From assembly GCA_027492915.1 (NCBI GenBank), contig JAPUDW010000353.1:1-39633 (forward strand): a stretch of 39,633 bases of DNA. Reading direction: 5' to 3'. Source of the stretch: Bacteroidota bacterium (GTDB lineage Bacteria; Chloroflexota; Anaerolineae; Aggregatilineales; Phototrophicaceae). A program made the position numbers and the translations under genes. Of this stretch, positions 7,265-15,916 are shown piece after piece. Position 1 is the stretch's first letter. Each line of letters opens with the position of its first letter. A model generated the notes under the pieces. That model ran no database searches and had not been told where the DNA came from. It saw nothing but the letters and a program-made list of their open reading frames with translations.

Positions 7265-8173
7265 TCAGCCAGCGAAGGGGTACTTCACTTGTGTCAACTC
7301 CTCAGAAACCGTCCACAAGCGCCGCGCAACTGCTTCGTCATGTGAGCGCACACTCGAATCGAGTTTCTTAGGATAGCCACGCATTTGACCAAGCCCACCG
7401 GGGCCAAAGTACGCGCCGCCTTGAGCATCCGGTGCGGTAGCTGCGTAGAGAGCCGGCAGTACGCCCAACTTCGGAGGCTGTGCGAAAAGCGGATTCAGGA
7501 CGCGCAATAATCGGGAATGCCGCTGTGCATTGGTGGCTGCCCAACCGGGATGAGCCGCTACCGCCAACGTTGATTGACCGGCTGCGCCCAGCCGACGCTG
7601 CAACTCATAGGTGAACAGCAGATTCGCCAGCTTGCTTTGACCATAGGCTGCCATCGGCTGGTAATCCCGCTGCTCCCAGTTCAGGTCATCAAAGTTAATC
7701 TCCCCTGACTGATGTGCTGTGCTGCTTACCACCACAATCCGTGCCTTGGGGGTCGCCATCAGCCTGTCCAGCAGCAGCCCGGTCAGCGCGAAATGCCCCA
7801 AATGGTTGGTTCCAAACTGCTGCTCAAAGCCTTGCACGGTTTTCCCGTAAGGTGGAACCGCTATACCCGCGTTATTAACCAGGAGGTCGAGCCGTTGGAA
7901 GTCTTTGCGAAAGCCCTCTGCAAAAGCATGAACGGATACCAAGTCGCCCAAATCAAGCGCCATGACGACGACCTTGCCCGATGGCTTGAGCGCATTAATG
8001 TGGTCAGCAGCAGGGGCAGCTTTGACAATACTGCGGCAGGCCATAATGACCGTCGCCCCTTTGTTCGCCAATGCCCGCGCTGTTTCCCAACCAAGCCCAC
8101 TGTTGGAGCCGGTGACAATCGCCACTCGTCCGGTCTGATCAGGTATTTGGTTTTCCGTCCATTGTGCTGCCAT
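7265..8173 (-). CDS. short-chain dehydrogenase/reductase (retinol dehydrogenase-like)
   Basis: 302 aa. Classical SDR signatures are present: cofactor motif TGSNSGLG (21-28), NNAG (99-102), catalytic Ser 150 and Y176xxxK180 (AAYGQSK). The arginine in ACRS after the second strand suggests NADPH. Length and the C-terminal pattern fit the retinol dehydrogenase/protochlorophyllide-reductase-like branch, which in bacteria holds many oxidoreductases of unknown substrate. It lies 73 bases downstream of a TetR gene on the same strand, with a 24-bp palindrome between them matching one upstream of the TetR gene. It is therefore probably repressed by that regulator. Confidence 0.88.
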   Translation of the reverse strand: MAAQWTENQIPDQTGRVAIVTGSNSGLGWETARALANKGATVIMACRSIVKAAPAADHINALKPSGKVVVMALDLGDLVSVHAFAEGFRKDFQRLDLLVNNAGIAVPPYGKTVQGFEQQFGTNHLGHFALTGLLLDRLMATPKARIVVVSSTAHQSGEINFDDLNWEQRDYQPMAAYGQSKLANLLFTYELQRRLGAAGQSTLAVAAHPGWAATNAQRHSRLLRVLNPLFAQPPKLGVLPALYAATAPDAQGGAYFGPGGLGQMRGYPKKLDSSVRSHDEAVARRLWTVSEELTQVKYPFAG

Positions 8174-8203
8174 CTTATTCCCTCTTTCCTATAAATCTTC
8201 AAA

Positions 8204-8227
8204 ATTGGAATGAATATTCATTCCAAT
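8204..8227. promoter_or_regulatory. 24-bp perfect palindrome, probable TetR operator (before SDR)
   Basis: ATTGGAATGAAT is followed by its exact complement. It lies 31 bases before the SDR start and 20 bases after the TetR stop. It shares TGGAATGA-n4-TCATTCCA with the site at 8828-8847, which points to one regulator for both. Confidence 0.8.
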
Positions 8228-8246
8228 CATTAGGCAAAAAAAGAGC

Positions 8247-8807
8247 CTAACGCTTAATAGCATCCCAACAGGCCGACATGGCTTGCTCGATGGTCGCGTC
8301 ATCAAGTTGAATTTGCTCTGACATATGAGCTTCGACCAACGCATTCATTGCTCCAGAGACTAACACCCACATAACGGCAGGTGGCATCGCCTTGAGCAAA
8401 TGCTGCTCTTGAGCATCATTCAACAATTGATCGAAGGCCTCAGCCAGCGCTTTCACATTCCCTTTGACCCGTTCATGAATAAAGGGAACCATTGCGAGTT
8501 GGTTGGACAGCAAGAATTCACGCGGGTGTCGAAGGCCATACTGAACCATGCTTTTGAGCAGGTATAAAACGCGTACAACGAGCGGTTCTGTTTCGTCATA
8601 GCGTTCCAGAATACGTTGGGTCATGGTGGCATTTATTTCGTTGAACAGGCTAAATATGAGGTCTTCTTTGCTGGGAAAGTAGTTGTAGATGGTTCCTATC
8701 CCGACCTGCGCCCTCTCGGCTACCTTCGACATGGTAACATCCTGCAATCCCTGTTCGAAAATGAGATCGCGGGTCGCCAGAAGTATTTGGTCACGCTTAT
8801 TACTCAT
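8247..8807 (-). CDS. TetR/AcrR-family transcriptional regulator
   Basis: 186 aa. The N-terminal helix-turn-helix spans about residues 24-45 (VTMSKVAERAQVGIGTIYNY), followed by FPSKEDL, as in AcrR-type repressors. The C-terminal domain is helical and of the ligand-binding type. Palindromes sharing the same half-site lie just upstream of this gene and between it and the SDR gene, so it probably represses itself and the SDR. The inducer is unknown. Confidence 0.9.
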   Translation of the reverse strand: MSNKRDQILLATRDLIFEQGLQDVTMSKVAERAQVGIGTIYNYFPSKEDLIFSLFNEINATMTQRILERYDETEPLVVRVLYLLKSMVQYGLRHPREFLLSNQLAMVPFIHERVKGNVKALAEAFDQLLNDAQEQHLLKAMPPAVMWVLVSGAMNALVEAHMSEQIQLDDATIEQAMSACWDAIKR

Positions 8808-8827
8808 TGCACAGCACTACCCATCAC

Positions 8828-8847
8828 TGGAATGAACGCTCATTCCA
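8828..8847. promoter_or_regulatory. 20-bp operator upstream of TetR gene
   Basis: TGGAATGA, four bases ACGC, then TCATTCCA. It lies 21 bases before the TetR start and matches the site at 8204-8227, giving the consensus TGGAATGA-n4-TCATTCCA. This fits autoregulation. Confidence 0.78.
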
Positions 8848-8940
8848 AATATAAGATAGGCTCAACAAAATGTCAAGCCATCACTGGATTTGTGAATACC
8901 CTAAGAACCTGTTTGGAAATTCGGAATGGATGGTCAAAAC

Positions 8941-9161
8941 GGACGCGATGTAAGGCCTGTCCGGTACTCAAAAAGGTTTGCGTTTGCTCCGCTGAGGGCT
9001 AAAGCCGCTCAGCTAACAAGCAGACAAGTCTGCTAAAGCGACTTCAAGGGATAGCGTTCGCCTTAGGTAACCCATTTTATTTCTAGTTTGAACAGGAATA
9101 AAGCTCATTTCTCGCGCAAATTGTGGCAAAATGAGTACCGGACAAGCCTTGTATCGCGTCC
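8941..9161. mobile_element. MITE-like element, family A, copy 2
   Basis: The 30-bp terminal inverted repeats match at 27 of 30 positions (8941-8970 and 9132-9161), beginning GGACGCGAT and containing TGTCCGGTACTCA. The core hairpins are GCTGAG-GGCT-aa-AGCC-CTCAGC and AAGTC-GCT-aa-AGC-GACTT. The first stem differs from copy 1 by paired changes in both arms. The outermost GGACGCGAT/ATCGCGTCC plus CTACA is itself the REP-like hairpin seen intact at 27536-27555, so the element may sit inside such a hairpin. No coding capacity. Confidence 0.68.
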
Positions 9162-9277
9162 CTACATCCAAACAAACAGAGCATTCGCAATAATTTTGCA
9201 TTTTGTAAACACAACGTCGTGCGACGCTTTCCGTGAAACTGCTATACAGTTCTTTAGAATAATTTCCAAATCGGTTC

Positions 9278-10615
9278 TTACTTCGAGTTCCACTGCACCA
9301 GCACATCGCCCATCGTCTGCACAATGCTCTCGACTTCTTCGGCGGTGATGGTCAGCGGCGGCGAGAAGGCGAGCGCGTTACCAACCACCCGTGTTCGCAA
9401 TCCCGCCGACATCGCTGCGCCCATGAGTGCGTTGGCGGTCGCCATATCGGGTGTGCGGCTCACTTTGTCCTTCACAATTTCGATGGCGCAGATCAAGCCT
9501 TTGCCGCGTGCGTTATCGACCTGCGGGAACTCAGTCAGCGTGCCCAAGCCTTCCAGCAAAATTTCGCCGCTGGTACGCGCGTTCCGCACCAGATGTTCAC
9601 GTTCTAGAATTTCAATGTTCTTGAGGGCAACCGCGCAGGCTGTGGCATGACCAGAATAGGTGTAGCCGTGCATATACGACTCGGCTTCCGGCGCGTTCCA
9701 GATCGCCTCGCGAATGGCGTCCGAAATTTGCATTCCGCCCAACGGGATATAGCCGCTGGTGATGCCCTTGGCGAACGTCAAAATGTCCGGCTGAATATTC
9801 CAATGATTGAGTGCAAACATCTCACCCGTGCGCCCAAACCCCGTGATCACTTCATCGGCGATCAGCAGCACATCGTACTTGTCGCAGATAGCGCGGATCA
9901 GCGGGAAGTAATCATCCGGCGGGACGATGACACCGCCCACACCCTGCACCGGCTCGGCGATGAAGGCTGCTACTGTGTTCGGCCCTTCGCGCAAAATCGC
10001 TTCTTCCAACGCCCGTGCCGCCGCCTGCCCGACCGTTTCACCGGCTTTGATGTCGCCCTCGTAGCGGTGCGGGTTGGGCGCAGGGATGTGCAAGAAGTTG
10101 GGGAACTGCGGCCCGAAGGGTGTGTGGTAGCGCCCAATGCCAGTGGCGCTGGTGGCGGCCATCGAGATGCCGTGATAGGCGCTGGTACGAGCGATTATCT
10201 TGAGCTTGTCTTTCTTGCCCATCCGCTGCCAGTAGAAGAACGCGGTTTTAAACGCACTCTCGTTCGACTCCGAGCCACCGGATGTAAAAAGCGTTGTCTT
10301 GAGATCAGGATAGGCGTAGCCGGAGAGTTTGGCCGCCAATTCAGAGGCAGGCACGTTGGTCATACCAGCAAAGTTGGAGGTAAATGGGAGCTTGAGCATT
10401 TGCTCACGGGCAACTTCGGGTAGTTCAGTATTACCGTAGCCGATGTTGACATTCCACAGGCCAGCCATGCCGTCCAAAATTTTCTTACCGTCGGTGGTAT
10501 ACAAATAAACGCCCTCTGCCCGTTCGATCACCAGCGGCGCACTGTGACGGCTAGGGTGCTGGAGTGGGTGAAGTTGTGCCTTATCGCTTTCAATATACGC
10601 GGTTGTATCAGTCAT
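9278..10615 (-). CDS. class III pyridoxal-phosphate aminotransferase (omega-amino acid:pyruvate type)
   Basis: 445 aa, normal for the class III family. Visible features: SGGSESNESA (112-121, phosphate-binding), YHG (147-149), the cofactor-pyridine aspartate in IADEVITGFGRTG (Asp 254), and the Schiff-base lysine in FAKGITSGYIPLGG (Lys 283). The sequence fits the branch that transfers amino groups from omega-amino acids, polyamines or amines to pyruvate (beta-alanine:pyruvate and putrescine transaminases). The exact substrate is not determinable. It stands alone, diverging from a response-regulator gene. A copy of its last codons is found at 7221-7264. Confidence 0.87.
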   Translation of the reverse strand: MTDTTAYIESDKAQLHPLQHPSRHSAPLVIERAEGVYLYTTDGKKILDGMAGLWNVNIGYGNTELPEVAREQMLKLPFTSNFAGMTNVPASELAAKLSGYAYPDLKTTLFTSGGSESNESAFKTAFFYWQRMGKKDKLKIIARTSAYHGISMAATSATGIGRYHTPFGPQFPNFLHIPAPNPHRYEGDIKAGETVGQAAARALEEAILREGPNTVAAFIAEPVQGVGGVIVPPDDYFPLIRAICDKYDVLLIADEVITGFGRTGEMFALNHWNIQPDILTFAKGITSGYIPLGGMQISDAIREAIWNAPEAESYMHGYTYSGHATACAVALKNIEILEREHLVRNARTSGEILLEGLGTLTEFPQVDNARGKGLICAIEIVKDKVSRTPDMATANALMGAAMSAGLRTRVVGNALAFSPPLTITAEEVESIVQTMGDVLVQWNSK

Positions 10616-10819
10616 TGGTCTCTCCTTCGTACTTCAGTAGGCAGACTCTAACACAAAGCGCCGGCGGCAGAAAGCTAATCTCCACACTAACCAGTACCGC
10701 TTTTTTTCTCCCTCTATGGCCTATTGTGAATAGGAACTTCGGTTCACAGATACGGCAGCAGCTTATGCTACGCTCGATGAGAGTCATTCAGCGTATTGTT
10801 TATAACCCAAAGGCGATAT

Positions 10820-11476
10820 ATGGTCACCAAACCCAAAATCAAACTGCTCATCGTTGATGACCACCCGATGGTACGTGAAGGTATGGTGGTGCTGCTGGAA
10901 AGCATCGGTGATTTTGAAGTGGTTGGTAATGCGGGCGACGGCGAAACTGGAATCAAACTGTGCCTCGAAAAACAGCCAGATGTTGTCCTGATGGATATGA
11001 TTATGCCGGGGAGTATGGATGGCGTCCAAACGACCGAGTTGATGCACCAGAAGTCCCCGAACACACGCATCATCGCCGTGACTGCCTCCAAAGACGAAAC
11101 GATTATTCACAACGTCATGAAGGCCGGTGCCATTAGCTATATCCTCAAAGATGCATCCATTTATGAGTTAGCGCAGGCCATCCGCGCGGCGTATCACGGG
11201 CAGCAAACCATCGCCGCTGAAGCGCTCACCAGCCTCATCGCCAGCAGACGGCAGCCGCAAAAACTCGGCTACGACCTAACGACCCGCGAATATACCGTGC
11301 TGCGTTTGATGATGGGCGGCTTCAACAACCGCGAAATTGCCGAGCAGTTGATGATTAGTAAATCGACTGTCAAAAACCACATCACCCACATCTTCTCCAA
11401 GCTCAACACCAAGAATCGTACCCGCGCCATCGCCATCGCGATTGAGCAAAAACTGCACACGCGCATGAACGTCTAG
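10820..11476 (+). CDS. NarL/LuxR-family response regulator, orphan
   Basis: 218 aa from ATG 10820, which has AAAGG 6 bases upstream; a TTG start 24 bases earlier is less likely. The receiver domain covers about 6-125 with acidic pair D13-D14 and phosphoacceptor Asp 59 (VVLMDMIMPG). A C-terminal LuxR-type helix-turn-helix covers about 150-210 (LTTREYTVLRLMMGG, NREIAEQLMISKSTVKNHI). Such proteins bind DNA as dimers after phosphorylation by a histidine kinase. No kinase gene is next to it in this window, so its partner is encoded elsewhere. Confidence 0.92.
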   Translation: MVTKPKIKLLIVDDHPMVREGMVVLLESIGDFEVVGNAGDGETGIKLCLEKQPDVVLMDMIMPGSMDGVQTTELMHQKSPNTRIIAVTASKDETIIHNVMKAGAISYILKDASIYELAQAIRAAYHGQQTIAAEALTSLIASRRQPQKLGYDLTTREYTVLRLMMGGFNNREIAEQLMISKSTVKNHITHIFSKLNTKNRTRAIAIAIEQKLHTRMNV

Positions 11477-11599
11477 ACCTCGCCCCCAAACCGATTGGAG
11501 ACAGACTGCTGTTTACGTCGGGCGTTTGTTGATTCTAGTGCATTCCGCCGCATATTTTTGAGCCACTTTGACGAATATACGCCGTTTGCTTTCAGTTTG

Positions 11600-11628
11600 T
11601 TGACAGCCTAAATAAATTGATTTACTAT
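11600..11628 (+). promoter_or_regulatory. sigma-70 type promoter of the LacI gene
   Basis: TTGACA (11600-11605) and TACTAT (11623-11628) are separated by 17 bases, close to the housekeeping consensus. A LacI-type operator begins at the base following the -10 box. Confidence 0.8.
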
Positions 11629-11646
11629 CTTGAAAACGTTTTCAAG
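11629..11646. promoter_or_regulatory. LacI-family operator
   Basis: CTTGAAAACGTTTTCAAG is a perfect 18-bp palindrome with the central CG typical of LacI/GalR operators. It covers the expected transcription start, 23 bases before the LacI coding start, so binding would block transcription and give autoregulation. Confidence 0.85.
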
Positions 11647-11669
11647 AGTCATTTTGAGGGTCGCCGATT

Positions 11670-12719
11670 ATGCCATCGCGTAAGCAGCGCAACCCCCCTC
11701 CAAACATTTTGGAGGTGGCAAAACAGGCCGGGGTTTCTCCCGCGACTGTTTCGCGCGTCCTCAACAACTACCCCCATATTCGTGACGAACTGCGCACCAA
11801 AGTTCTTGAGGCGATTGCCCAACTCGGCTATGAACCGAACCGTGTGGCGCAGCGCCTGCGTGCGACCCAAAGCCACCTGATCGGGATGATCGTCACCGAC
11901 ATCACCAACCCGTTCTTTAGCACCATTATGGCGAGCATCGAGAGTGTGTTCTTCAACAAAGGTTACAGCCTGATGATGAGCAACACGGCCTCCGACCCTG
12001 CCAAGGAACGCGCTTACCTGAGCATGATGGAAAACGAAGGTGTGGCGGGTTTGGTGATCGCCACCACCAGCGAAAATGTAGACGAGGTCGCCAACCTTGC
12101 CGATAAAGGGCTGCCGATTGTGGTCATTGACCGGCGCATGACCAAGGGCAAAGTGGATATGGTGCTGTCGGATAATGTGGCTGGCGCGTGTTCGGCGGTT
12201 GAACACCTTATCAATCTCGGTCATAGGCGGATCGGTCACATTGGCGGGCCGCTGCGGCTGACCAGCGGACGCGAACGGTATCAGGGTTATCAACAGGCGA
12301 TGCACGAGGCCGAGCTGCCTATTGAGGAAAGCTGGGTACGTTTTGGCGATCACCGTCACCAGAGCGGCTATGAACAAACGTGGCAACTTTTGGACGATAA
12401 CCCGACCCTGACCGCTTTATTTATCGAAAACAACATGATGACGTTGGGTGCGTTGAACGCCATTCACGACTACGGCAAGCGCATTCCAGAGGATATCGCG
12501 GTCGTCGGGTTTGACGATATGCCGTGGGCAGTTTCGCTCAACCCGCCGCTGACCACTGTGGCACAGGCCACACATGAGATTGGAACCCGTGTTGCTACCC
12601 GCTTGCTCGAACGCATCGAGCAGACGGATTTACCCCCGCGTACTGATGTCGTGCCAACCACGCTCATCGTGCGGGCATCTTGTGGCGCAAAACAAGCTCA
12701 CAACCGGAAACCGAGATGA
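11670..12719 (+). CDS. LacI-family transcriptional regulator
   Basis: 349 aa. The N-terminal helix-turn-helix plus hinge is at about 13-60 (ILEVAKQAGVSPATVSRVLN), followed by a periplasmic-binding-like effector domain (LIGMIVTDITNPFFSTIM, VVIDRR, IGHIGGP, VVGFDDMPWA). Members usually bind a sugar or sugar derivative and repress carbohydrate uptake genes. It is the first gene of a plus-strand cluster encoding a solute-binding protein, permeases, an esterase and an M24 peptidase, which it probably controls through the 11629-11646 palindrome. Confidence 0.93.
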   Translation: MPSRKQRNPPPNILEVAKQAGVSPATVSRVLNNYPHIRDELRTKVLEAIAQLGYEPNRVAQRLRATQSHLIGMIVTDITNPFFSTIMASIESVFFNKGYSLMMSNTASDPAKERAYLSMMENEGVAGLVIATTSENVDEVANLADKGLPIVVIDRRMTKGKVDMVLSDNVAGACSAVEHLINLGHRRIGHIGGPLRLTSGRERYQGYQQAMHEAELPIEESWVRFGDHRHQSGYEQTWQLLDDNPTLTALFIENNMMTLGALNAIHDYGKRIPEDIAVVGFDDMPWAVSLNPPLTTVAQATHEIGTRVATRLLERIEQTDLPPRTDVVPTTLIVRASCGAKQAHNRKPR

Positions 12720-12802
12720 AAGGAGTCTGCCTGGCATATTGTTACAACTAAACCCATTTCATCTGCTCTGTTAGGCAAGAACCAAAAAGGGGAAGTAAGG
12801 GT

Positions 12803-14572
12803 ATGTCTCAAAAACGGTTACGCAAACAAACGATTATCTCAATCTTGCTGGGTGTCCTCATACTGGCAGTCAGCCCATTGTCGTCGGTGGTATTCGCGCA
12901 GGATGCCGTCACACTCGACCGTGATGATCCTGCATTGGTCACCTATTACACCCATGATGGCGACCTGAGCGTCGAGCGCGATCCGCAGCTTGCGGGCAGC
13001 ACCATCTCGGTGCGCTGGGTCGATAATATTTTCCTCGGCCTGACCGACCTTTCACCGGAAACAGCGGAAGTCCGCGCTGAACTGGCAAGCGAATGGTCAG
13101 CCAGCGAGGATGGCCTGACATGGACGTTCAAACTGCGCGATGATGTGCCGTGGGTCAGTTGGAACCCCGAAACACAGGAAGCCAAAGTGATGCGTATGGT
13201 CACGGCGGAAGATGTGGTCACGGGTACACGCCGCGCGTGTAACGCCACACTCGGCGGCAGCTACGGCCCCGTCACCGCCAGCTTCGTTGCCGGATGTAGT
13301 GAGGTGCTCGCCAGCGCCGAACCCACACAGGAATTATTTGAAGGCGTGGGCGTCAAAGCCGTTGATGAACACACCGTCGAATTCACCCTGACTTCACCCA
13401 CCGGCTTCTTCCCAGCGGTCGCCAGCCTGTGGACGCTGCGTGCCGTCCCTGCTGAACAAATCGACACCTTCGGCGCGGCGTGGATTGACCCCGAAAATGC
13501 ATGGTCAAACGGCCCTTTCCTCGCGGATACCGTTACAGCCGGTGTTGGTCGCACCCTCATTCGCAACCCATTCTTGCCGGACGACCTGCGCGGCCCCGGT
13601 AACATCGACCGTGTTGAAGTGTTGGTCATCAACGACACCAGCACCCTGCTTTCGGCGTACCTGAACGGACAAGTGGATATGGTGCGTTCCGGCAGCCTGC
13701 CCACCGGCGAAACCGAAGGCTTGATCGCCAACGAAGCGCTGGCCGACCAACTGCTGTTCATCAACGGTGTCAGTATCGACTATCTGAGCTTCAACAACGG
13801 CAAACCACCGTTTGATAATGTGTACGTCCGCCGCGCGTTCAGCGCCGCCATCGACCGCGAAGCGATCATCCGTGACGCCGCCAATGGTTTGGGTACCCCC
13901 ACCATCCACCTGATTCCGCCGTCGATCCCCGGTGCGCCGCCTGTTGATCAGATCGGCGTGGGCTATGACCCTGAATACGCGGTTGCCCAGTTAGCACTCA
14001 GCCCGTACCCCGGCTGCGAAGGCTTCCCTGAAGTGCATTCGGTGTCCCAACCCGGTCGCCGTACCGACTATGTTGAATTCCTCATCAAGTCGTGGTCAAC
14101 CATCCTCGGCTGCGATCCGGCTCTGTTCAGCAATGAAGTCATTGAGGACTTCAGCAACATGATCCCCGTCATCAGCATCAGCAACGATATGGAAAACCGC
14201 CCCGAATGGCACCCGATTGGCTGGGGGCCGGATTATCCCGATCCAAACAACTATGACGGCGACATTATCAAATGCGACATCGACAACGCCTTCACCTCGC
14301 GCCCCTGCTCGGAAGTCGATGACTTGATCCAAGCCGCGCGTGAAGAAACCGACCCCGCAACCCGCAAGCAGATGTATGCTGACATCGAGGAAATGTTCTT
14401 TGGCGAAGAAGGGATTTACCCGATTGCCCCCATCCGCCTCGCGTCGAACTACGCCCTTTACCAGACTTACCTGAGCGGCCCGATTGAAACCGACGGTCAG
14501 GTTGGCGGCGAGCATTGGGATTGGTACACGATTGACAAGGCAGCACAGGACGCGGTTCATACCTCGTCGTAA
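12803..14572 (+). CDS. ABC transporter solute-binding protein (family 5, peptide/oligosaccharide type)
   Basis: 589 aa. A signal peptide covers residues 1-32 with a likely cleavage VFA-QD and no lipobox cysteine. The mature part has the SBP_bac_5 layout (WTFKLRDDVPWVSWNP, TVEFTLTSPTGFFP, SIDYLSFNNGKPPFDNVYVRRAFSAAIDREA split over about 320-350). These proteins capture oligopeptides, but some bind oligosaccharides or other compounds. It is preceded by GGGGAAG and lies 83 bases after the LacI gene. The next gene, an esterase, is separated by a repeat element (14630-14834). The genes for the two permeases follow. Confidence 0.9.
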   Translation: MSQKRLRKQTIISILLGVLILAVSPLSSVVFAQDAVTLDRDDPALVTYYTHDGDLSVERDPQLAGSTISVRWVDNIFLGLTDLSPETAEVRAELASEWSASEDGLTWTFKLRDDVPWVSWNPETQEAKVMRMVTAEDVVTGTRRACNATLGGSYGPVTASFVAGCSEVLASAEPTQELFEGVGVKAVDEHTVEFTLTSPTGFFPAVASLWTLRAVPAEQIDTFGAAWIDPENAWSNGPFLADTVTAGVGRTLIRNPFLPDDLRGPGNIDRVEVLVINDTSTLLSAYLNGQVDMVRSGSLPTGETEGLIANEALADQLLFINGVSIDYLSFNNGKPPFDNVYVRRAFSAAIDREAIIRDAANGLGTPTIHLIPPSIPGAPPVDQIGVGYDPEYAVAQLALSPYPGCEGFPEVHSVSQPGRRTDYVEFLIKSWSTILGCDPALFSNEVIEDFSNMIPVISISNDMENRPEWHPIGWGPDYPDPNNYDGDIIKCDIDNAFTSRPCSEVDDLIQAAREETDPATRKQMYADIEEMFFGEEGIYPIAPIRLASNYALYQTYLSGPIETDGQVGGEHWDWYTIDKAAQDAVHTSS

Positions 14573-14605
14573 AGTTCTGTGATTTTAGAGAGAAATGTTG
14601 TGGTA

Positions 14606-14629
14606 GAGGCGCACACGGTGGTGCGCCTC
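14606..14629. repeat. REP-like hairpin on left of element B2
   Basis: GAGGCGCAC pairs exactly with GTGCGCCTC over a six-base loop. It lies 33 bases after the solute-binding protein stop and directly abuts element B2. It could stabilise the 3' end of the upstream mRNA. Confidence 0.5.
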
Positions 14630-14834
14630 ATATGCACCAAGTTAAGGCGTGTGCTATCCCAAAAGGTTGGCTGTTTGCGCCGCATGAGGGCTTTGCGCGG
14701 GGTCGGCTTCGCTGACTTCAGTCGGTGAGTACACCGACCCCCTAAGCACCACTCAGCTAACCATAAGACAAGTCTGCTAAAGCGACTTCAAAAGCAGGTA
14801 TTTGAGCGAAAATTTTTCTTAAGTTGATGCATAT
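14630..14834. mobile_element. MITE-like element, family B, copy 2
   Basis: The terminal inverted repeats ATATGCACCAAGTTAAG (14630-14646) and CTTAAGTTGATGCATAT (14818-14834) match at 15 of 17 positions. Compared with copy 1 (7022-7174) it carries about 50 extra bases in the middle, including a GGGGTCGG/CCGACCCC pair of arms. It shares GACAAGTCTGCTAAAGCGAC with all other copies. It lies inside the transporter cluster between the binding-protein and esterase genes. Confidence 0.62.
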
Positions 14835-14860
14835 GGGGCGCACGGCTGTGCGCCCCTACA
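14835..14860. repeat. REP-like hairpin with CCTACA tail on right of element B2
   Basis: GGGGCGCAC pairs with GTGCGCCCC over loop GGCT, followed by TACA. The stem core (GGCGCAC/GTGCGCC) is the same as the hairpin on the left side of the element but differs from those flanking B1. Confidence 0.5.
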
Positions 14861-14890
14861 CAATCCGATTTAACTTATGGAGTAACCGAG

Positions 14891-15907
14891 ATGCGGCTCA
14901 ACGGACGTGTAGACACCCCTTACTTACAAAGCCAAATTTTGCAAGGCAACCTGCCCGGTGACGCGACCGAGCGGATGCTGCCTGTCTACCTGCCGCCCGG
15001 TTACGACGACAACCCTGACAAGCGCTATCCCGTCATTTATGTACTGGCAGGGCATGGCGGCAGCGGCCCGTTGATGCTGGCTCCGGTCGCGTGGGGCGAA
15101 TCGTTCCCTGAGCGTATTGACCGTCTGATTAGCACCGGTGCGATGGAACCCGTCATCGCCGTTTTACCCGACTGTTGGACGATTTTTGGCGGGGCGCAGT
15201 ACATCAATTCATCAGCGCTCGGCCAATATGAAGATTACCTTATTCAAGAACTCATTCCTTATGTCGATAGTACCTACCGTACTTTAGCGTCCCGCGAACA
15301 CCGTGCCATCACCGGCAAGAGCAGCGGCGGCTACGGGGCGATGGTGCAAAGTATGCGCCATCCCGAAGTGTTTAGCGCAATGGCCTCGCACAGCGGGGAT
15401 ATTTATTTCGAGTTCGGCTTGCTGCCCGACCTCGCCAAGATGCACGCCAACCTCCTGCGCTTTAACGGGCTGGAAGGCTTTATTGAGCAAATCCCGACCA
15501 TCAAGCCCAAGTCGCACGACCCGTTTTTCTCGCTGCTGGGGATGCTGTGCTACGGTGCGGCTTATGCTCCTAATCCGGCAGCCCATCGCGGCTTCGACAT
15601 GCCGGTTGATCTCGAAACCGGTGCGCTGGTCGAGGATGTATGGCAGCGCTGGCTGGCATGGGACCCTGTGCGCATGATCGACCAACCCCAGCACATCGAC
15701 GCATGGCGACAGTTGAGTTATATCTATTTGGACTGCGGCCTGTGGGACGAGTTGAACTTCCCCGTTGGCACGCGGATTATGTCTAACAAGCTCAAGGCGC
15801 TGGGCTTGGCACACGACTTTGAACTTTTCAACGATGGGCATATCAATGTGCCATATCGTTATGATGTCTCGCTCCCTCGTTTAGAGAAGGCGATTCGCCA
15901 GAAGTAG
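14891..15907 (+). CDS. alpha/beta-hydrolase esterase (esterase D / PF00756-like)
   Basis: 338 aa without a signal peptide. The nucleophile elbow is GKSSGGYGA (Ser 144 in G-x-S-x-G), preceded by YPVIYVLAGHGGSG, which would form the oxyanion region; a C-terminal NDGHINVPY supplies the catalytic histidine. This family includes S-formylglutathione hydrolase, feruloyl/acetyl-xylan esterases and enterochelin esterases. Its place between a binding protein and permeases suggests it removes acyl groups from the imported compound in the cytoplasm, but that is inference. It starts 9 bases before the next gene. Confidence 0.82.
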   Translation: MRLNGRVDTPYLQSQILQGNLPGDATERMLPVYLPPGYDDNPDKRYPVIYVLAGHGGSGPLMLAPVAWGESFPERIDRLISTGAMEPVIAVLPDCWTIFGGAQYINSSALGQYEDYLIQELIPYVDSTYRTLASREHRAITGKSSGGYGAMVQSMRHPEVFSAMASHSGDIYFEFGLLPDLAKMHANLLRFNGLEGFIEQIPTIKPKSHDPFFSLLGMLCYGAAYAPNPAAHRGFDMPVDLETGALVEDVWQRWLAWDPVRMIDQPQHIDAWRQLSYIYLDCGLWDELNFPVGTRIMSNKLKALGLAHDFELFNDGHINVPYRYDVSLPRLEKAIRQK

Positions 15908-15916
15908 GGTGTACCC

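Noticed and set aside
9215..9226. Palindrome CGTCGTGCGACG, repeated at 21548-21559
   Set aside because: Only 12 bases and two copies in unrelated contexts; could easily be chance.
9647..10423. A 258-codon open frame opposite the aminotransferase
   Set aside because: It is low-complexity and arginine-rich, without a start signal; the minus-strand aminotransferase is complete and explains the region.
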